Shown here one piece after another: positions 44,612 to 58,741 of a DNA stretch of 64,000 nt (positions are counted from its first letter, which is position 1; each line of letters starts with the position of its first letter). A program made the translations under genes and the position numbers. This stretch comes from Spisula solida (taxonomy: Eukaryota; Mollusca; Bivalvia; Venerida; Mactridae): the NCBI GenBank assembly GCA_947247005.1, contig OX365946.1:3728453-3792452 (forward strand). The letters run 5' to 3'. A model generated the notes under the pieces. The model worked only from the letters and a program-made list of their open reading frames with translations. It was not told the DNA's origin and did no database searches.

Positions 44612-47600
44612 TACTTCACTCCAGATGAAATTGATTGCACTGTAACTTTTTTAAACTTACTTGCAATATGTCGTGTACGAGGCAGGCAGTTGTATTTGTT
44701 TCATGAAATTATAAAATGTCTTATTACTTTCATCTCTGTTATAACATGCTCTTTAACTGATTCATTTTGGAGACAGATAAACATGTTCTTTCCGCAGTGT
44801 ATAGTTCATGTTGTCTGTACCGATCTAACCACAGGTTGACAAGTTTAACATGGTCTGGTCGTTGACATTCACCTCCTTGAATGTTAAGAGTATTGATCTA
44901 TGACTAGAGAAGTACTAAATAAATCTACGGAATTATTTTGTAAATTGGCTAGAATTTATTTATAAGCTGGTTTCTGACACTAACATACACTTACAGAGTA
45001 CATTTTGTAAGTGTCTTACAGAAATATCTTTGTCGGGCGATCCTATGTGAACCATAGATACTGGTTAATGTCACGTTTACAGTCTAGACCTTACAAGTAT
45101 AATTTGATGTAGAACAAAATCCGAATACTAAACAATTTGATGGACGTAATAAAATACTCATTCATATCATTTGCGTAATTCAGGAAAATGAAAAAAGCAT
45201 TGGCGTTTGACATTCATGGGCGGTCCAACAAGAGGGAAGTGATTGATTTTACTACACAAATCCAGCCTATACTCCGAGAATAGTTAGATTATGTTTTAAG
45301 ATGCCCATAATGAGAAATCTCGAAACAAACACAAAGGAATCCAGTTAACGTGATTCATTATGATCAATCCGGACACATATTAATGAACTGTCCTATCGCA
45401 CGAGAGGTGTTCAACTTATATTTGAACAAAACTAAACATCGGATTTTGCCATACTAACACAATACCTTCGGTTTTTTTATTGAGCAATGTACGCAAGTGT
45501 GTTATGTAGTAATTACACTCATGCTGTTGAATATTTGCATTGTTTTCCTAACCAAAATCAACCATATTGTAGAGGTCACTGTGTTTTGGTTTTTTAGACA
45601 ATTTGCATCTATAGAAGCATCACAAATGTGTTGGTATATTATGAATTACCCATGTTATTGAAGACAATCAGTAATATTTGTCATATGAAGGGTGATATAC
45701 TTTCACTTGCTTGTTTTGACGAAATTGCACCAAATATAAAACTCACCAAAAATGGTCGAAATCTGCAATCGCCATGTCCTTTGGCTCTAGGACAAATCAA
45801 ATAACCCAAAATTGGATGGCAGAAAAGTTGTAAGTATCAGTAGCAACTTTCAATCGAATTAGTTCGAAAACGTTAGATACATACTTTTAGAAAAAATGCG
45901 GTGTTCATTATATCAGTGCTAAGCAAAACACAGACCGCAGACAAAGGTCTTGAAGGCTGTATATGCAACTACGGAACAGTGATTGGAAAAAATGTGTCGT
46001 TCCTGGGGAGTTAATGTTTTGTCTTAGAGGGAATTAGTACATTGACTGGGAAGTATATTATACACAAACAGTGGATACTGAAGTCTCCTGATGAAGTATC
46101 AATATAATTTAAATTTGGAGAATATTGAAACATCGACAAGAGAAGCGAATTGCAAGCATCTGCGCTTTAAGGTTTTTGGCCTCACAAAATGTTAAATCAA
46201 CACACTCGATACAATAGTTGATTATATTCTAAGGATATTACATATACATTCTACATTTGTTGCTTATATTTCTTGATATATTAATAAAAACTTTTAAATA
46301 GACACAATTCGATTTCGAAGTGAAATCTATGAAATTAATGGATGTTCAATTCTGCTCCAATATAAGGTGAATACCTCTGGTACTACAATAGTTCATGAGC
46401 TGGTTCCTCGATCGGAATGTATGGCTTATGTATTACTTTTCCTGAAATGTTTTCAGTCCTTTCATAGATTACCTTCGGTTGAAAATTATGTCTGGCCATT
46501 TGCTTTGTTTCCTTTTCCCATAAATGGTTGCACTTAAATGTTCCCTTGGCGCATCAAATCTTGTTATATATTTTAGATATCTAATGTGGCAATGAAGCTA
46601 TACATTTGTCGAAGCATTTTGGTTTTCCACGCACATTTTGCAATACGTTCCTATCTTGCAGCTTAACATCCGTGCATTGTAAAAGCGATATCTGCAAACT
46701 TTCAATTGTTGCTGTTTTACAAATCTTCTCCCATTGGACTAATACAGTATTTGAGACTTGTCTTGGTGGCACATTTATCTGGAATAAAAACGTAATACAT
46801 ACGTGGGGTGTTGTCTATACTATGTTATTTTGCGGCATGTAAAATCACTTTGCCATACGGTTCTATATATTTGTATATATAATATTGTTAATATGTATAT
46901 ACTTTGTGTATGGGCTGGTGGCCTTTTGTACATAAAATATTTGAATTTGAATTTGATGATCAAAAAGAAATGAGACAAACCCTGTAAAATGACAATCAAA
47001 ACTGATACGAACAAGAAAAGTTGTATGCATGTAATAAAATATACACTTACTCTCGCTGCTGAGTTTCATAAATATTCATTTATTAATTGAATTGATATCA
47101 GCAGATTCACAACCTTTGGTACAGTGAGTCGCCGCACACGATTGGCTTCAATGACGTTATGTACGTAAACGGTTAACTATTCGAACGTCACATTACTCCA
47201 ATAAATCTCATTACGTACTGCATAAATTTACCATCTATTCAGTATTTAGCATGAAAGAGTTTGTTTGTATAAAAACATTTCATTGGAAATAAAACATCAA
47301 GACTATTATGTTAAATAATTTTTCGACCATTCTAATTCTAATGGTGGCTTCCGTGTATGACGTCAGTTGTGGCGAATTGATCGCTCATCTTATGCATTTC
47401 GGTCTCTACTTGGTAAACTTAAGTTTATTTTCCGTCAAAAACATCTTGTACTAACGATATATATGTCTACTTCCGGCAGACTTTTTTCTCGATGCCCGTT
47501 TCATCATTTTGAACGTTTGTTCAGACTTTCTCCTAGTTTGTGATAAAATTATATTTTCAAGCTGTGATTTTCGCCGAAATATGACGTGGTTTTCGAAACG

Positions 47601-48060
47601 GTACTGTTAGTTTTCACGTCATGTATTTTGAACACACATTAAAACCGTCTTAATCCACGGTTATTCAATGTCTTGACGTTATGTCCAATTCATTTGACAA
47701 ATGTTGCAGGAATAGTTAATACAATATTAGTCATATCTTTTCCATATCATACGGCGAAAACTGACGCCGTTTTGATGTGCGGCGACATAGTGCGACACCT
47801 TAAATATTTAACGTTATATTAATAAATCACTACTTATAGTAGGAAATTATATTTTACGCGTACAAATCGGCATTGAATGCACCTAAACGGATAGAATATG
47901 TTTATGGTTAAAGCACGTACACTTTACAAGTATTGCATTTGTCTCATTTCTTTTTGATCACCTCACGTATAGTCACTATTATATATATATAAATATTTAT
48001 ATATTTTGTTTCGTATGTTATGTTTTTGTTCCTGATATACCTATACCTATATATATGTTT
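44612..48060. other. No gene seen
   Basis: 3.4 kb of A/T-rich DNA with short frames only. I looked at the opposed short frames near 46600-46840 and recognised nothing in either. Confidence 0.5.
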
Positions 48061-48077
48061 TATTACCTGCGAGCCTT

Positions 48078-48360
48078 GAGCGAGCAAGTATTTTGGATTG
48101 CCAAAAGTAAAATGACCATGGAGGGGCACGTGACCTGTTCTCGATGGTTTACGATTTTTAAAAAAAAATCCAAAAAAGATGCATTTTGTAAGAATGTTGT
48201 GAACCAGACTAATTCTAGTATTCCATGCGGATAACATCGGTTTTTATCGCATTGCAATAGTTTATTTACCGAGGAAATCAGAACTGTCCGAAATTTCAGT
48301 GAGCGCTAGGCAATATTGAGACCATGGATCTAAACAGCAGGTGACTGCAGCTGCATATAC
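48078..48360 (-). repeat. Dispersed repeat, counterpart of 9240-9525
   Basis: On the minus strand this matches the left-arm insertion at 9240-9525: the CTGCAG/CTGCTGTTTAGAT block, the TTCCGGAC...TTTATTTACC region, and the stretch that translates as LVWFTTFLQNA. Small indels separate the two copies. Confidence 0.7.
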
Positions 48361-50085
48361 GCACAGCGCTTCCCAATCAATTGTCATGGAATTATCGGAA
48401 TTGGTTTGTGATCTTTGATATTGTTGAACACTGAAAACATGTCTTATGATAAAACCTTTTAATGAACTGATACGAGGTTTTACTAAATTGTTACAACTAA
48501 CGGCATCACGTCTATCACGGACATTCCCTTACAATACAATTGTCAACGCATATGTATTATCATGTTATTATGCGACTTTTGTCCCTTGTGATTTTGATCC
48601 ATCGGTTCTTGTTACTGTACTGTCGGTTATTGATCGTTTGTACAGTAACAGTAGCGTATATATAGTCCGGACATTTTGACGCGACTCTCTTTTATTAGCA
48701 TAATTTCACAGCTGATGTATTGTCTATATTTATAACACCGGATGTATGTTTTCATAAACGGGATGTATCACGAAAACGCTCCATGTGTTAAACCAACACA
48801 AATCTAAAGGACCGATATTGCACGAATTTCTCGCAAAAATGTATAGATTCAATACAAGAACCTTGTAATACTGTTCATGCATGGAGATTAGGATCACGTC
48901 AAATTCTCTGTGCTGTACTACTAGTTGGGTAAGTTCATTAAGATTACATAAACCTACATACGCATCTACAAATGCAACTGTACGGGACGTTCTGTGCAAA
49001 GGAAAGTGACGAAATGCAACAAAATTAAACTACGTCTGACTGATGGTCCATGATTAATGAATCATATTGAGTAGATACAAATATTCTCTAGATCTGTCGG
49101 ATGTGTATTGGATGAATACATATCATCATCTATGTGTGACAGAGGTTAGTGATCGTCATCAATTATATTGTTTGATGAATTAGTTTCTGTGGAAATATCA
49201 TTATTTCCGTTTTGCTTTGCTAGTGAATAAAGGTTGTTTCTATTGATTAGCTTCGATGTAAGTCCCTCATTTGATAAAAACGAATCGAAAAACGAACCAA
49301 ATACCTCACTGGTGTTTACGCTGTAGTTTTTTTATGTAACAGTCCGATCACGTGTGAATTACATAATTCACAAAGCATGTTGGAAGGAAACTTAGCGGGT
49401 TTTGTCAAGAAAAAATACTAAGTGGGCGATATCGAGAGTGGTTAAAATGGCTTTCTATTACATCAATACTTGGTTAGGTTGGACAATTACAATATACACA
49501 CATTTTAACCCAATCTGTGAGGCAGCACTTTAAGGATTCACAACAGTTCAAGTATGGTCATGTTTTAAACTTTTGTCAATTCAAGTTATACATGTATAAG
49601 CCTACACATGACTTTGCTTTTTAAATGATATCATTTGTATTGCGACTGTAATTGATGATGTTTTAAAGTGTGTCTGTGTTGTTCGTGTGCTTGTATATTT
49701 TGTGTGATGTTGTTCTATTTGTGCTATGCTGTTTATACTAACTACTACTTTCCCTGTCAGGTTATATGGCAGTATTATCGTTTTCTAAGTCCACCGTTTA
49801 TACAAATACACTAACCAGGCGTCTACTATTACGAATTAGTTCTAGTATCACTGGTAATCACAATGTCTCACTGTCATAAAGTTGTACTGCCTTTCTAATA
49901 TCGAGCTTACTCGAATTCCTGAGCGTAAAAATTAGGAATTTGTATTTAGAACATATCGTTTAATACCCTATAGTTGATTGGGCACAGGTTGGCGAACTCA
50001 AGTGAACGTAAATTCGTGGCTGCATATAATTGCGGGCATTGTGAAACTTCATTGAATTTTATTGAACGCAAAACAGCACTTCGAA
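48361..50085. other. No gene seen
   Basis: Anonymous A/T-rich DNA. The short plus frame at 48446-48679 has no recognisable motif. Confidence 0.5.
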
Positions 50086-50089
50086 TTTC

Positions 50090-50250
50090 TTGTGTCATGT
50101 CCAATGTATCCTCTTAAGTATTTGGCCGTGTTACCTCATAACAGGTAATTGCTGCTTTATTTACTCAAGCATTGGTGTGTATCACAAATTGAAGCGTGGA
50201 GAAAAGATAAGAACAGTAAAAAGGCGATAAAAGCATCCCATGGTGTTTTA
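50090..50250 (+). repeat. Dispersed repeat, copy 1 (with 56620-56790)
   Basis: Shares TTGAAGCGTGGA, AAGATAAGAACAGTA, GCGATAAAAGCAT and CATGGTGTTTTA with the segment at 56715-56790, and TGACCTCAT/TTACCTCAT phrases upstream. Same orientation in both places. Confidence 0.6.
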
Positions 50251-50259
50251 GTGCAGTGA

Positions 50260-52950
50260 TAAATAATTTATAAAATCAATGCACACAATTTGGATGGTGA
50301 GGGTGTGACATTGTAATATATGCTGCTAGTTTATAATGTACCTTGTACAATCAAAAATTTTATGGTCGGTACTGTTTGGGTTGTTCGAAGTACACTCCCA
50401 TAGAAACATCCAAAATATGTTGGTAGAGCATGGGTATACCACGTCTTTGGTGATCAGCACTACCTGTCATAAGAAGGGTGTTTTGACACAGATGAAACAA
50501 ACGTGCTATACGTTGGGACTGTGCTATATATGTAGGATAAATATAAGAACCCGTCGTTATATGGCAGCGAATTTTCAATCAATCGGAAACGTCAATTAAA
50601 TTATTCTGAAATGGTTGCAAGCCAAACCCGATATAGACAGCGTACCAAACAAGTGTAACGTAGTAGCCGTGATCGTCTCGTAAAACTCCCCAAACAGCTA
50701 ACCAATTTCAGATTTTTAAATTTAATGTTTTATAATATTTGTTGATCAATAAGTTATTTTTACACTTTTTGTTCTCTTTTAAGCTTTTCTCATACGTTCT
50801 AACATTTTTCATACGTTCTTACACTTTCTAATTCGATCTTACATTTTCCCATCCTTCTGTGTCTTGCATGACATTTTATAAGCTTGGAACTGTGCACGTG
50901 CCTTGGTACACATGACGTTTAGGAATAACAAATGGAATGACTATTATAATTTGATGGACTCTTCCAAGGTCTCCGATAACCAAACAATTTAGATGTTAAA
51001 ATGTATTATGTAAATTAGTATATGTTGTTGTGCGACATTTTTCCTTATTAACTTCGCACGATGGAAACAAAAGATACTTAGAATTTTGGCATGTTCTTTC
51101 ATAATAACCTATGCACAAATGCAGAGTTTGCATTCTATGCTTTGCTGTACACATTTCCATTCCCATAATGTCAGCAAGTACACTCTCATTCAACATGTAT
51201 AATTAGTATTACTGAAATAAAATAATAATCATTTTAATTAACAATGTATAGCCTGCTATGTTATACAAGCTATTAAGCGCAGACAAAAGTACGGAACGGT
51301 AATTGTCATAATAATGTTACCTCTGAAGAGACGATTAATTGTTATGGAGAAAGTTGCGGTAAGAGAAGAGTCTGATATTTGAGAAATAAAATGACGTGAA
51401 GAAATTGTTTGCTTGTACATGACTCATTACTTCACACGGTTAAATAAACTTCGTTCGATTTAATATCAATATATTTAAAACTTTTCAGATTTAAGTGGAG
51501 CACCTCACGAATTGCAACAAAACAATTATGACAACAGCCCATCCATTGTACCATACTCACTTTTTTATTCAAACGCTATTTACTTAAGGTGCATTATAAC
51601 CCCGAAAATGCTTGAAAAACACACACTTGAAAAAAACGTTATTTCAAACACCACATATCATCTGTTTTTATTGTATATGATAGAAAGCCATCTTAGCACT
51701 TGGGCGTGATGTAAAATATGCCATATAGTTGCCTAATTCAAATGCTAACACTAAAATAAAGGCGATTTTCGAATGAAAAATGCAACATTTTTTTCAAAAT
51801 GTCAAACGTTATCATTATTGTATTTTATAATACGAACTCACTGGATATACTTTATAATCAATCGTCGCAAGGGCATGTCATGCTTGAAATTAGATGCTGG
51901 TGTTTTGTTTACGTGAAAAACACCTTCGTGTCTATGTGTAAATTCGACAAGGAGGTCGCCATGTTTGCTGCCTGCCTCCTGTCACCGCAGTGAACGTACA
52001 GCAACATGTTTTTCAAACATAGTAATCACCATAATCGATTGCCAGATCGAATAATTAACTTTATTGCGTTCATGATATATCAACTTTACAAACGATCATA
52101 GGATAATAGCATAGAAATCCAAGTATTCATTACAGTTGTCATCTCGTTTGTTTACGCATTTCGCGCTGTGTAGCAAATTTATATTCATGCGCCAAAAGAT
52201 GAATTAAAATAGTGCGGCAGTTTATCGACGAAACCATTATGATACGGTGTTCATAATGCGTCGTTCATAACGAAGGATGACATCGAATACAATATATACT
52301 TACGGTTAATTTAAGTCCCAATGAAACATCAGTATCAGCATTTTCCTATCCCAAAACATGCTGCACATGTTAGCGAATTGATAATCTGAGTTGTGTAACG
52401 CGGCTTCCTGTCAAACTTTATTTTAACTAAATAACAAAAGTAATATACGTTTCTAAATAATCCTTATGTTAATTACGTTGGTATAATCATTGCAAACACT
52501 TTTTTGTAATTCGATTATCTGGATCGTTCCTCGATCACGTACATTTTGTGTAAAATCGGTCATCTCACAGCTGTCAAACTTATTTCAAATGTCACGGACA
52601 GTCCGTGCAAATGTTTCAACGTGCTCGGTAAGTTTACGTATGGTATGAGGTTACTGCCATGCAATAGTATCGTCTGCAAGCAGTTGTTTCAGTAATATGT
52701 AATCATTTTAACCCACAAACTAACCAAATAGAGCAGTTTTCCCCATGCCGAAAGAAACGGGCTAACGGACGGACCGGTACGACTAACGATAAATAAGCCA
52801 TTTCTTTGGTATACAAACAAATAAAATACAGTGGAAGGGAATCTTACTAAAATATGTTTATTATTGACAGAAATGCTGAAGTTTTAATTAATTTTCCATA
52901 AACCTGTTTTAGTTATTTCTTGGCAACTTAAAACTTGTCCAAATAATCGA
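50260..52950. other. No gene seen
   Basis: 2.7 kb without recognisable gene, RNA or repeat. Confidence 0.5.
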
Positions 52951-52955
52951 GTTTT

Positions 52956-53388
52956 AAGTCTCAGTGTAGCAATACCACGTGGTTTTTTACTACAGTTCCA
53001 AGTAGAAATTTGTAAACATTGGAACACAAATGTAGCCATAAATATTTTATTTCTTTATCGATTTCTATGAAATCTACGCCACGCTAAGGAGAACATTATT
53101 TGCTTTCCATGAAATATAAAATCTTTTTCAGCGGATGTGCCGTTTAGTCCATTACCCTGTGAAACCGTGGAACGTGTAGGTTTCACAGGGTAATGGAAAA
53201 ATCGGTAAAGCTGCTGAAAGAGATCTTATATTTCATGGAAAGCAAATAATTTTCCCCTTAGCGTGGCGTATATTTCATAGAAATCGATTAAGAAATAAAA
53301 TACTTATGGCTGTTTTATTTTCCAATGTTTACAAATTTCTTCTTGTAACTGTAGCCAAAAGTCCCGTGGTATTGCTACACTGAGTCTT
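52956..53388. repeat. 433-bp near-perfect hairpin
   Basis: The left arm starts AAGTCTCAGTGTAGCAATAC and the right arm ends GTATTGCTACACTGAGTCTT. Pairing runs through GTTTACAAATTTCT-type, AATCGAT and TTTGCTTTCCATGAAATATA blocks to a perfect inner stem CCATTACCCTGTGAAAC / GTTTCACAGGGTAATGG with a loop of about 14 bases. A short imperfect bulge lies just outside the inner stem. No coding potential. No target duplication was identified, so I cannot say whether it is a MITE or an in-place inverted duplication. Confidence 0.9.
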
Positions 53389-53389
53389 A

Positions 53390-55600
53390 TAGACCCGATA
53401 CAATCAGATTTGGACAAACCAACAACTATCTGGTCCGTCAGGCCCACCATACCATATTTTTTTTAGGTTTTATTAAAAGTAGTCCTTCACACATACACAT
53501 GTGCTTTATTTTAATTCATGTTGATGTATTTTATTGTTCAAAATAAATGTATTTTGACTGTTTTTATTTAAAAAAATGGGCAGGCATGACCTTGATCAAA
53601 TATTTGACAACTAAAATTTCTAATTTTCTAACATTTTGTTACCAAATAAATGAGACTGACATTTTAAAAAATGTATACCTATTATGCAATTATCTTTTTA
53701 TAAATATATCCTCATAACTAGTGAATATAGATAAAACCCCCGTTGATATAGATGATTTGAACTTTAAGCAACAAAATGATATATAAGACGTATGTGATAT
53801 TCTTCAAAAAATGTATTTAATTCACTGAAGAAAAATACACATTTTCGCCCCTTACAGTGAACCTTAAAATACCATTTGTTCACCGATGTGTAAACATCTG
53901 GCCCGAAGGGTCTTTATGTTAATTGTGTGCCTTCAGATCGGGGGTTTACACATCGTTGAACTTCAACAAATAGTCGCTCAATCCTTATCAGTCCAAAATG
54001 ATTTTTGAAACGACCCTCAATCACATAAAAACACCGGATACACTATTATACTTAAGACTTTTGACATTAAAATGACGATGTACCTTACGATTTTACATTA
54101 AATCATGGACACACAGATACGCAATGTTTCTATGCCAAGCTACGTCGAAAGAGCGAGTCCGTTGCTTGTGTTGATAATTTCGAATGCGACTTCCTCCACC
54201 CACTTTCGTCAATGAAGTTTATTTTCGATTTCAGTTTATTACCTATTATGTCTTAGTTACAGTTATAATTACACGTATCAGTTTATATGAATAAATGTGT
54301 AATACATTAATTGACATTGTGTACCGTTTGAACCACAGGTAAATGTATCATTAATAAGGATTAAAACAACTTTTTTTGTTTTTATAAAATTTAAAATATC
54401 TTAATAAGATAACATAAATTTTATAGAATATTTGTTTTTACTCTTTATCAATGATAAGATACATTTACGTGTGGTTTGAACATGATTATTGAACATGAAA
54501 AGGACCTATATATTGCAATTTGAGAAGGAGATCCTCTGCTGAGAACAGCCAAAGCCAGAACGATGTTTATACAAGTGCAAATGGAGATTCAGTGATGTGT
54601 ATACGCCTGGTCTCAGCCAACCAGAATGCAAGGATTTGCGGAAGATGGAAATATTATTTTTCGAAACATTGCATTAAGGGGAATGGTATTTCGCAAATAA
54701 TGCCTAGATGTTCATTGACAGAAATTGATTTGGACGGCATATACCGTGTATAATAATTACCCAGTATATTTTCAAGTCACAAAATTAAATAATGGAATCC
54801 CATAAAATGGTATACAAGAATCTGATTTGTTATGGATTCAATTTATTTTAGGAATTACTGAGTTTTACATTAACCTTTGCAAAGATCTGTTATCATAACT
54901 GTTCAAATGTTTTGTTGAGTTATTATTCGTAATTATTATACACCCCAACTGCCTTCCGACATCCTTCTGACTTAGCTGCATCTACTGCCGTGAGTTATAG
55001 CTCTGAATATTGTCAATAAGGGGAACTACAAAACCAGATGTTGCCTTGCATTGTTTGGCTTTAAGAAAACAATGTACTGTGACGATGTTGTCTGTAAGGT
55101 ATATTAATATGCACGCCTAACCTTATTAGGCAAACTCGTTACTTCTAATCCGGTAATTGCCTGTCACATTTGCGACTAATACATTAATTTCCTATGTCTG
55201 AGGATTCGGCACAACGAACGTTGACGCGTTCCATTATGGCTGGCTATACTACTTCATACATGCTGATGTTATTGATGATTGCTATAAGCAATGGTGGGTT
55301 TTCGCTAGCGGCATCAATCCATCTGTTCTTGTAACTGTTAATTCAGTTATACTGTCTACACGTTCAGGTATTGTATCGGTAAGGTGTTACTATCAAGTTG
55401 ACAATGTGTCCTTATTGCACTGACTATACGCTAACACACAATATATACATGTAGTTACATCCAATATGAACAATGGTCAATCCGCACGACCGCGTGACCT
55501 GCTAAATCAAGTAACTATCATTTGTCAATTTCGAAAGAAAAGTCCTGGACAGTATTGTTTCAGTAAATACTATGAAAGTCCTGGTAGAGTTGAGTAAATG
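53390..55600. other. No gene seen
   Basis: A/T-rich DNA. The small frame at 54520-54753 shows no motif I can name. Confidence 0.5.
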
Positions 55601-55619
55601 CTCAGCGATTGGCAGGGAA

Positions 55620-56160
55620 TACAAGACTCAACCAGCCGAGCACAGAAAACTTAAAACACATACAAGGCACAATGCCCAACTAAACAAGGAACGCGTACTA
55701 TCCACGTAACTTAATACTGTTACTTAACTTTTGGGGCCTAAGGCAGCTAAAACTATGTAATTTAGCAGTTTCACTGTTGAAATAGGTCATTCAGCGTAGG
55801 CATTCCGCGTTTTGTTTGCTGAAACTATTCCATTCAGCTTTTTAACAGCTTGGACTAGGGCAGATTAATGTTCTTGTTAGACAGTGTGTTGGGCACTTCT
55901 TTTTATTAGGATTTCAGACAGCTAAAGCTAGGCATTATAGTCGTTTTACTATGGAAACTGCTAGGGCATTGAGTCTTTTGGTTGCTGAAACTAATAATTT
56001 ATTATACCATTCGACGGCTTGGACTTGGGCGGATATTTGCTTGTTTAGTTGGGCATTGTGCCTTGTGTGTGTTTTATGTTTCCTGTGCTCGGTTGGTTCA
56101 GTTGGGCTTTGTGCTTTTTGTGTTTTTAATGTTTTCTGTGCTCGGCTGGTTAAGTTGTGT
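55620..56160. repeat. Diverged ~180-bp tandem repeat with an inverted segment
   Basis: Units beginning near 55741 and 55919 share CAGCTAAA, GCTGAAACTA, CGGCTTGGACTxGGGC and TTGGGCA phrases. A TTGGGCATTGTGCCTTGTGT...TTTCTGTGCTCGGCTGGTT stretch at 56050-56155 is doubled locally and is also present reversed at about 55627-55695. The cysteine-rich translations across it come from the repeated TGT/TGC-containing phrase and do not indicate a protein. Confidence 0.6.
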
Positions 56161-56619
56161 GCTGCATTCCCTGTCTGTCTTAATACAATCTTGTTTTTCT
56201 AATTTTGTTTTGTCAGACCAGATTTCGGCAAGCACTGCGACATGTTACACAAAACATTAAGTTGCATGAATAATACTCATGCTCGCCTAGAGCGTCAAAG
56301 TGGTCTCGTTAATATCGAACAAAGAGTGAAATAATTACTGTTGACAGATTGTGACTTGCGATCGTAGCCATATAGTACGTCACATATCATCTGGTATGTC
56401 TACACTGATTAAAGTCGAGCTCTACTACCAACTACACTATACTTTGATGACGGAGTACGTTGTAATTAAAATGATTATCATTTGTTTTGCTATTCCCTAT
56501 CTCATCACTAAACTGTATATCGAGCTCACTTAAATGCTTTATATTTCATGAATGAATTATCGATTGATAGTATGGCATAGTTTCGCGAACTTATTGCAAC
56601 ACATACACTAATCCCGTCT

Positions 56620-56790
56620 TCCGTTGAAATGTCTGGTCACTTAATACTTGGACTTGTGACCTCATACTTTTAATCTAAGTGTTGCTTTAATGTTGCAAGC
56701 TCTATGGCCATTCGTATGTTACAAACGTTGAAGCGTGGACTGAAAATAAGAACAGTACAAATGCGATGAAAGAATCACATGGTGTTTAAT
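56620..56790 (+). repeat. Dispersed repeat, copy 2 (with 50090-50250)
   Basis: Same phrases as 50090-50250 in the same order and orientation; moderately diverged. Confidence 0.6.
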
Positions 56791-56799
56791 TACGATGCT

Positions 56800-58100
56800 A
56801 TTTAACCATGTATTACATGTACTATATGTACAGAGTTCTAGTCATCAGACATAATGGTACGCCTTTTTTGGTTAGGGCGTATCTTATAGCAGGTTGTCTA
56901 AACTATTCCAATATGCTTCGTCAGCCGATATTCCTGTCTGACTGTACAACTCTTTCTTCGATAAACAAGGCGAATTGTATAGCATTATATTGAGTACGTC
57001 CACAGCCATATACACTCGATGACTTTAAAAACGCCTCACATAACTCAAAGTCTAATATCGCTTAAATAATTTATTTAATTGAACTCTAATTCTACGTGTG
57101 TGTTAATGTATCTATCCTAGATATCATTCAATTTAGTTTGTAATAAAATGTTATCTAGTTATTTTCTGGGAATCCTGCAAGCACACTAACCCTAGGCAAA
57201 AGTGTAAGATTTTCAAACCGGCTATGCCGCGGCAATACTCTTAATGTGATCCTATTTGTTAGATGTTGTAGGCACACTAATTCGTAGAATACGCTTGTTA
57301 ATAGTTTTATGCCTTTGTGTTAATGCATCTGCAAGTTTGCATAATGCTTGTTAATTTTTACGCACGCATCAAGCTACCTAATTTAAACATGTTCAAAGGG
57401 ATAAGATTTTGAATTTGCAAATGTTAGTAATAATTAGGGGTTATTATGAATGTCTGCCTACATTGTTATTGACTTTAGTCATGCTAATTATTAAATGTGG
57501 CAGGCGATTGATGCGTTTGAACATGCGTAGATATTACATCTTATAAGTGGCAGAAGGTTTTTTTGAGCACTTCGTAGACGAATTTCATCCCGCAAATCAG
57601 GATTAATTGCGCTTAAAGCTGGTATTGAAAATCTCACACTTTCGCGTGTGGTGTGTGTGCTGGTAATTTACTCAGTTAATAACGTGGTGTCATTTTTTTA
57701 GAAACGAAATTTTAATTATACGCAGGAAATAGCAATAAATAAGCACGTGCAAAAATAAATAATTTAAGCGATATGTTGCTTTGATACAGGTGAGGCGTTT
57801 TTAAAGTACGTGGGTGTAGTAAAATCAAAAGGGTAATTAGCGTAAGCATCATAATATGTTCATTCGTATTGAATGGATTGATTTTAAAAATCGGAAGTTT
57901 TTTTTAAACATTTCGATATATTTGCATTTATCATGATCCAGTCATGGAGTTCGTAGTCGGTTTCCTACGCCAACTAAATGAAACTTAAAGTACCGATAAA
58001 AATACTGATTTTACAGTTTGTTGCATTCGAAGTATTGTGTTGTTAGTTTTTTCTCTAAGTCATTCCCAACACTTTCGATAAAAGTTGCAAACTTTTAGAC
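56800..58100. other. No gene seen
   Basis: Anonymous DNA up to the first recognisable LINE codons. Confidence 0.5.
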
Positions 58101-58119
58101 ATACTGAAATTATAGTGAT

Positions 58120-58595
58120 GTATATTTAAACAGCAGGATTGGTACAAGGCATGATTTCGTTCGGAATGAAAACTTATTTGATTTTAACTTATTACCAGAA
58201 GTTATGTCCCTGATACTCGTATTGAGGAGATAGCCAGGATACTGTCATAAATAGTTATGGCAGATATTTACTTGATTTTTGTAAAACAACTGGTATGAGA
58301 GTGTTGAATGGTAGAATGTGTGAAGACAGAATGCTTGGTAAATATACATGTGTTAAGACTGCTGGTAGCTCAGTTGTGGATTATGTACTGTGTAAACAAA
58401 CCATGTTTGATTCATTCACCAATTTTATTGAAGACGATCCCAATATTGTTAGTGATCATTGTTGCATACACTTTACTATAAATTGTGTACTTAGTGACAA
58501 TCCACAAAAATCAGTTAACACTGAAGTGACTCATGATTATGAGAAAATACCTTTTGTATACAAATGGGACAACAGTAAAAATGATATATATACTG
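58120..58595 (+). pseudogene. LINE endonuclease domain, C-terminal part
   Basis: Decayed apurinic-type endonuclease of a non-LTR retrotransposon. A segment read as LNSRIGTRHDFVRNE matches the GDFNSRIG region. After a frameshift near 58215 come GDSQDTVINSYGRYLLDFC, RVLNGR, GSSVVDYVLC and IVSDHCCIHF, the last two being the conserved SSVIDY and SDH blocks near the active site. Translation continues as VYKWDNSKNDIY and stops being LINE-like at about 58595, where foreign DNA begins. The N-terminal half of the domain was not found upstream. Confidence 0.8.
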
Positions 58596-58741
58596 TCGAT
58601 TCAAAGATATCTGTCAAAACCGCCAGAATGGTCCATTTCTAAATAGGTAAATGTATGTATGGACCAATCAGCGCTCTTATTTTACTCATACCACCTTTGA
58701 CCATAGCTTTATGTATCAAATTAGCATAGCATATTTAATTA

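Noticed and set aside
46085..46140. Possible hammerhead ribozyme core (CTGATGAAG...GAAAC)
   Set aside because: CTGATGA and GAAAC occur at a plausible distance and CAATAT/ATATTG could pair between them, but the pairing does not start directly after the core as the fold requires, and no flanking stems I and III are evident.
44612..48060. Short opposed frames near 46581-46842 as a gene
   Set aside because: No motif, splice structure or second copy supports coding; overlapping frames on both strands are typical of chance openness.
55951..56260. Cysteine-rich small protein
   Set aside because: Two overlapping frames are both open through the same repeated TGTGCTC/TTTGTG-rich DNA, and the sequence is part of a tandem/inverted repeat; no signal of coding constraint.
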